From: Inonotus obliquus
Taxonomy: Eukaryota > Basidiomycota > Agaricomycetes > Hymenochaetales > Hymenochaetaceae
DNA: 64,000 bases
Assembly: GCA_032164295.1 (NCBI GenBank)
Contig: JAJHTX010000001.1
Location: forward strand, 3,844,001-3,908,000
Direction: 5' to 3'
A model generated the notes under the pieces. It worked only from the letters and a program-made list of their open reading frames with translations. It made no database searches and was not told where the DNA came from. A program made the position numbers and the translations under genes. This document shows, in pieces, positions 62,029-64,000 of this stretch. Positions within the stretch are counted from its first letter, which is position 1; each line of letters starts with the position of its first letter.

Positions 62029-62542
62029 TCCTTGGGAAGAGAAGGAAAGGATGGGACACATTTCCTAACATCACACACACGGATGAGATTTATAGGAGAG
62101 CCAGTGCGCTTGATCATCTTCCATCATTGAATCAACTTGAACTTAGCTGAAAGAGTCATTGTACGTACGAATTTACACCGCAGCACAGCATTCGGCATCA
62201 AACAAACTGTGACTCAGCTTCGGCTGCTAATATCAAACTAATAGGGAGTGGTGGCGAAGGTATCTGACTATTGTACTGATAAACTACCAGGGCAGTGGAA
62301 GCGGGGCCTCACCAGTACATTAAACCGTTGAATTAAAGGAGTCTCGACTGTAGCGGGCAACAGGAATTTTAGACAAACACGCGAACTGATAAGGCCTGCG
62401 GCATCTGGCCCCTTGCAGGTAGAACGTCCCGCTGGGCAGAGTTCCAACAAAGCCGAGCCTCGCGACGATGCATCAGATACGGAATGGTACAGATACAGAA
62501 GACTACTTAATAAAATAGAATAATATACTCTCGGGCAGACAC
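62029..62542. other. intergenic
   Basis: Promoter of the second BCS1-like gene and 3' flank of Rtf2. A 92-codon minus-strand frame (62268-62546) has no motif. Nothing else was seen. Confidence 0.45.
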
Positions 62543-63683
62543 TCATGCATACTGTAGGGGCCAGTCAGTTGACCACACTCGTTCCAAAGCATGCGGTAAA
62601 CTCACTCTATTGAATGTCCTCGTCATCCAAGCCGCATCCCCTTCTTTCTCGCCTTTCGACTTGCTCTCATACAAGCTTCGAACGGCATCGCTCATATGAG
62701 CTTTGCGTTTCGCCTCCTCTTCTGCAAGACCGTTCACTACTGCTCGACTTGCGGCGGCAATAGTAGGGTTCACAGTCGGCACTGCCTTCGGCTTCTTTGA
62801 CTCTCCCCGCGATTCAGTATCGCCCGTCGAATCTTCCGCCTTCCTCTTTTTTGACTTACTCTTCCCTTTGTCGCCCTTTTCACGTCGTTTGAGTTCCATT
62901 GCCACGCGCATGACCGATTCTGTCTCGGGGTCTGGGTTCAACATGCGCACATCCTTAGCACGGTCATACTTCGTCCCGCACTGAGGACACAGTTCGAGCT
63001 GCTTGGCATCTGCATCTTTCGTTCCTTCCTTCTTTCCATCGCCTTTGTCTTCGTCTGAAGATAAGCCCCTTGATTGTGAAAGCGCTTTAAACCCAGATTG
63101 AGAAAGGACGCAACCGCACGTGACAATGTAGACGAATGGGACGGCACCATTCATCTCCCGAAGATTGAGGGGACAAATGAACTGTGCACGATCAGCTGAA
63201 GAATTGGGAGCGGCTGGTGTAGGATTCGGTGTTAACTTCAGAGTTTTCACGTCCTATAGCAAGCGATCAGTTTTAGGATAAAATGTTAATCTCAGAAGGT
63301 AGAAACTCACCTTCAACGACTTGATATGTCCGCATATCTCATCACCATCACCATAAGCCGTTTTATCCAACAGATACTCTAGGATTGCATCCTTATTGTA
63401 CAGCTTTCCTAGAGGACATGAAACAATAGGTTCTTCCAGTGGCCGCTGTCTCCTTCCGTCAGAGCACAGAACAGCAAAAGAGCTATCTGTATGCATACCT
63501 TCGACAGCGCACAAAAGAACCAACGGGCTCGTGTCTGGTTCGCCTTGTCTGCTTGCTCAGCCTACGTTGTTCAGAAGTGTCAGTAACTCGTACGTCTATC
63601 CCGCTCGCGAATGATTCACGTACCTTAGCTTTCGTCCTTACCAGATCACGTCTATCAGGGATACTTCCTCCATCATTACCCAT
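62543..63683 (-). CDS. RTF2: replication termination factor 2 (Rtf2)
   Basis: Rtf2 stabilises stalled replication forks at termination sites and also acts in splicing in fission yeast. The start MGNDGGSIPDRRDLVRTKAK matches the family opening (MGxDGGxIPxR). It continues ARWFFCALSK, RPLEEPIVSCPLGKLYNKDA, ILEYLLDK and HIKSLKDVKTLKL. The C2HC2-type U-box-like half has FICPLNLREMNGAVPFVYI, CGCVLS and LCPQCGTKYDRAKDVRMLNP. A basic nuclear-signal-like stretch (KGKSKSKKRKAED) and a Ser/Lys-rich tail follow, ending at TGA 62543-62545. Four exons, no disruption. Confidence 0.93.
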
Positions 63684-64000
63684 GTTCAATCGCTGGCCTT
63701 GGTGAGAAATAGGTTGACTGAGGAATCAGTGGATGCCGCAGAAAGAACTTAAGGAGCGGGCTCTAAACTCTCCACGTGACACCGGAACCCTATGCAACCA
63801 TATGTAGTAACTTAGGGCTTATATACTTTCAGTATTAATATTATGACTGTTGATGGACCAGAACTGCCGAATTTTGAGGGTTTAAAAATCGCCGTGTATG
63901 TAGAAGACTACCGTGAGCATCGCACAATGGGCACAGAATATTTGTGCATGGTACATTGGATTAACTATAAATAACCACCACCTTTGCCACTACCAAACCT
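63684..64000. other. upstream flank of RTF2
   Basis: Contains the RTF2 promoter. No start of a further gene could be supported before the window ends. Confidence 0.45.

Overview
The window looks like nuclear DNA of a filamentous basidiomycete, most likely an agaricomycete. The host genes are cut by many 45-65 nt GT-AG introns. They include RPB1, CAND1, mitochondrial proline dehydrogenase, a branched-chain aminotransferase, BCS1-type AAA ATPases and Rtf2. The mobile DNA is of fungal type: a Plavaka-type transposase next to a DUF6698 gene, a basidiomycete-style DDE transposase, and APE-type non-LTR retrotransposons. All identifications come from reading translations and motifs; no database search was possible.

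Left block (1-18.7 kb), compact housekeeping DNA: CAND1 (+, 5' end outside the window), proline dehydrogenase (-), RPB1 (-), branched-chain aminotransferase (-) and a BCS1-like AAA ATPase (-). RPB1 could be resolved into 14 exons that sum to exactly 1753 codons. The last CTD exons are symmetric phase-1 exons, one of 9 nt and one of exactly one heptad (21 nt).

Middle block (18.8-59.3 kb), accessory DNA. It begins with a 1.1 kb near-palindromic element. Three tandem secreted type-B carboxylesterase genes (+) follow. Next is a local duplication of [esterase 3' end + F-box gene], with one unit decayed. Then comes a decayed Plavaka-type region (33.5-40.1 kb) and an 18.3 kb nested structure bounded by 31-bp terminal inverted repeats (40664-40694 and 58926-58956). 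The outer shell of the nest is a dead DDE transposase element. Intron 1 of its transposase gene holds a 5'-truncated retroelement with a poly(A) tail and a 13-bp target duplication. Its 5' region holds two head-to-tail copies of one non-LTR retrotransposon, and the same 10-11 bp site lies before, between and after them. The downstream copy is itself broken by a 1.76 kb insertion and a 1 kb replacement block. Almost every stop codon found in these elements can be explained by a C:G-to-T:A change, and one reverse transcriptase has YMDN in place of YMDD.

Right block (59.3-64 kb): a second BCS1-like ATPase (-), paralogous to the one at 16-18.7 kb, then Rtf2 (-). The two BCS1 paralogues thus bracket the accessory block, which suggests an old tandem pair pushed apart by mobile DNA.

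The least expected signals are: (i) a 22-codon repeat array inside the DDE transposase whose core, read in another frame, spells the ubiquitin segment KTLTGKT; (ii) the tandem retrotransposons sharing one target site; (iii) the modular RPB1 CTD exons; and (iv) the long hairpin element. No tRNA, rRNA or CRISPR was seen.
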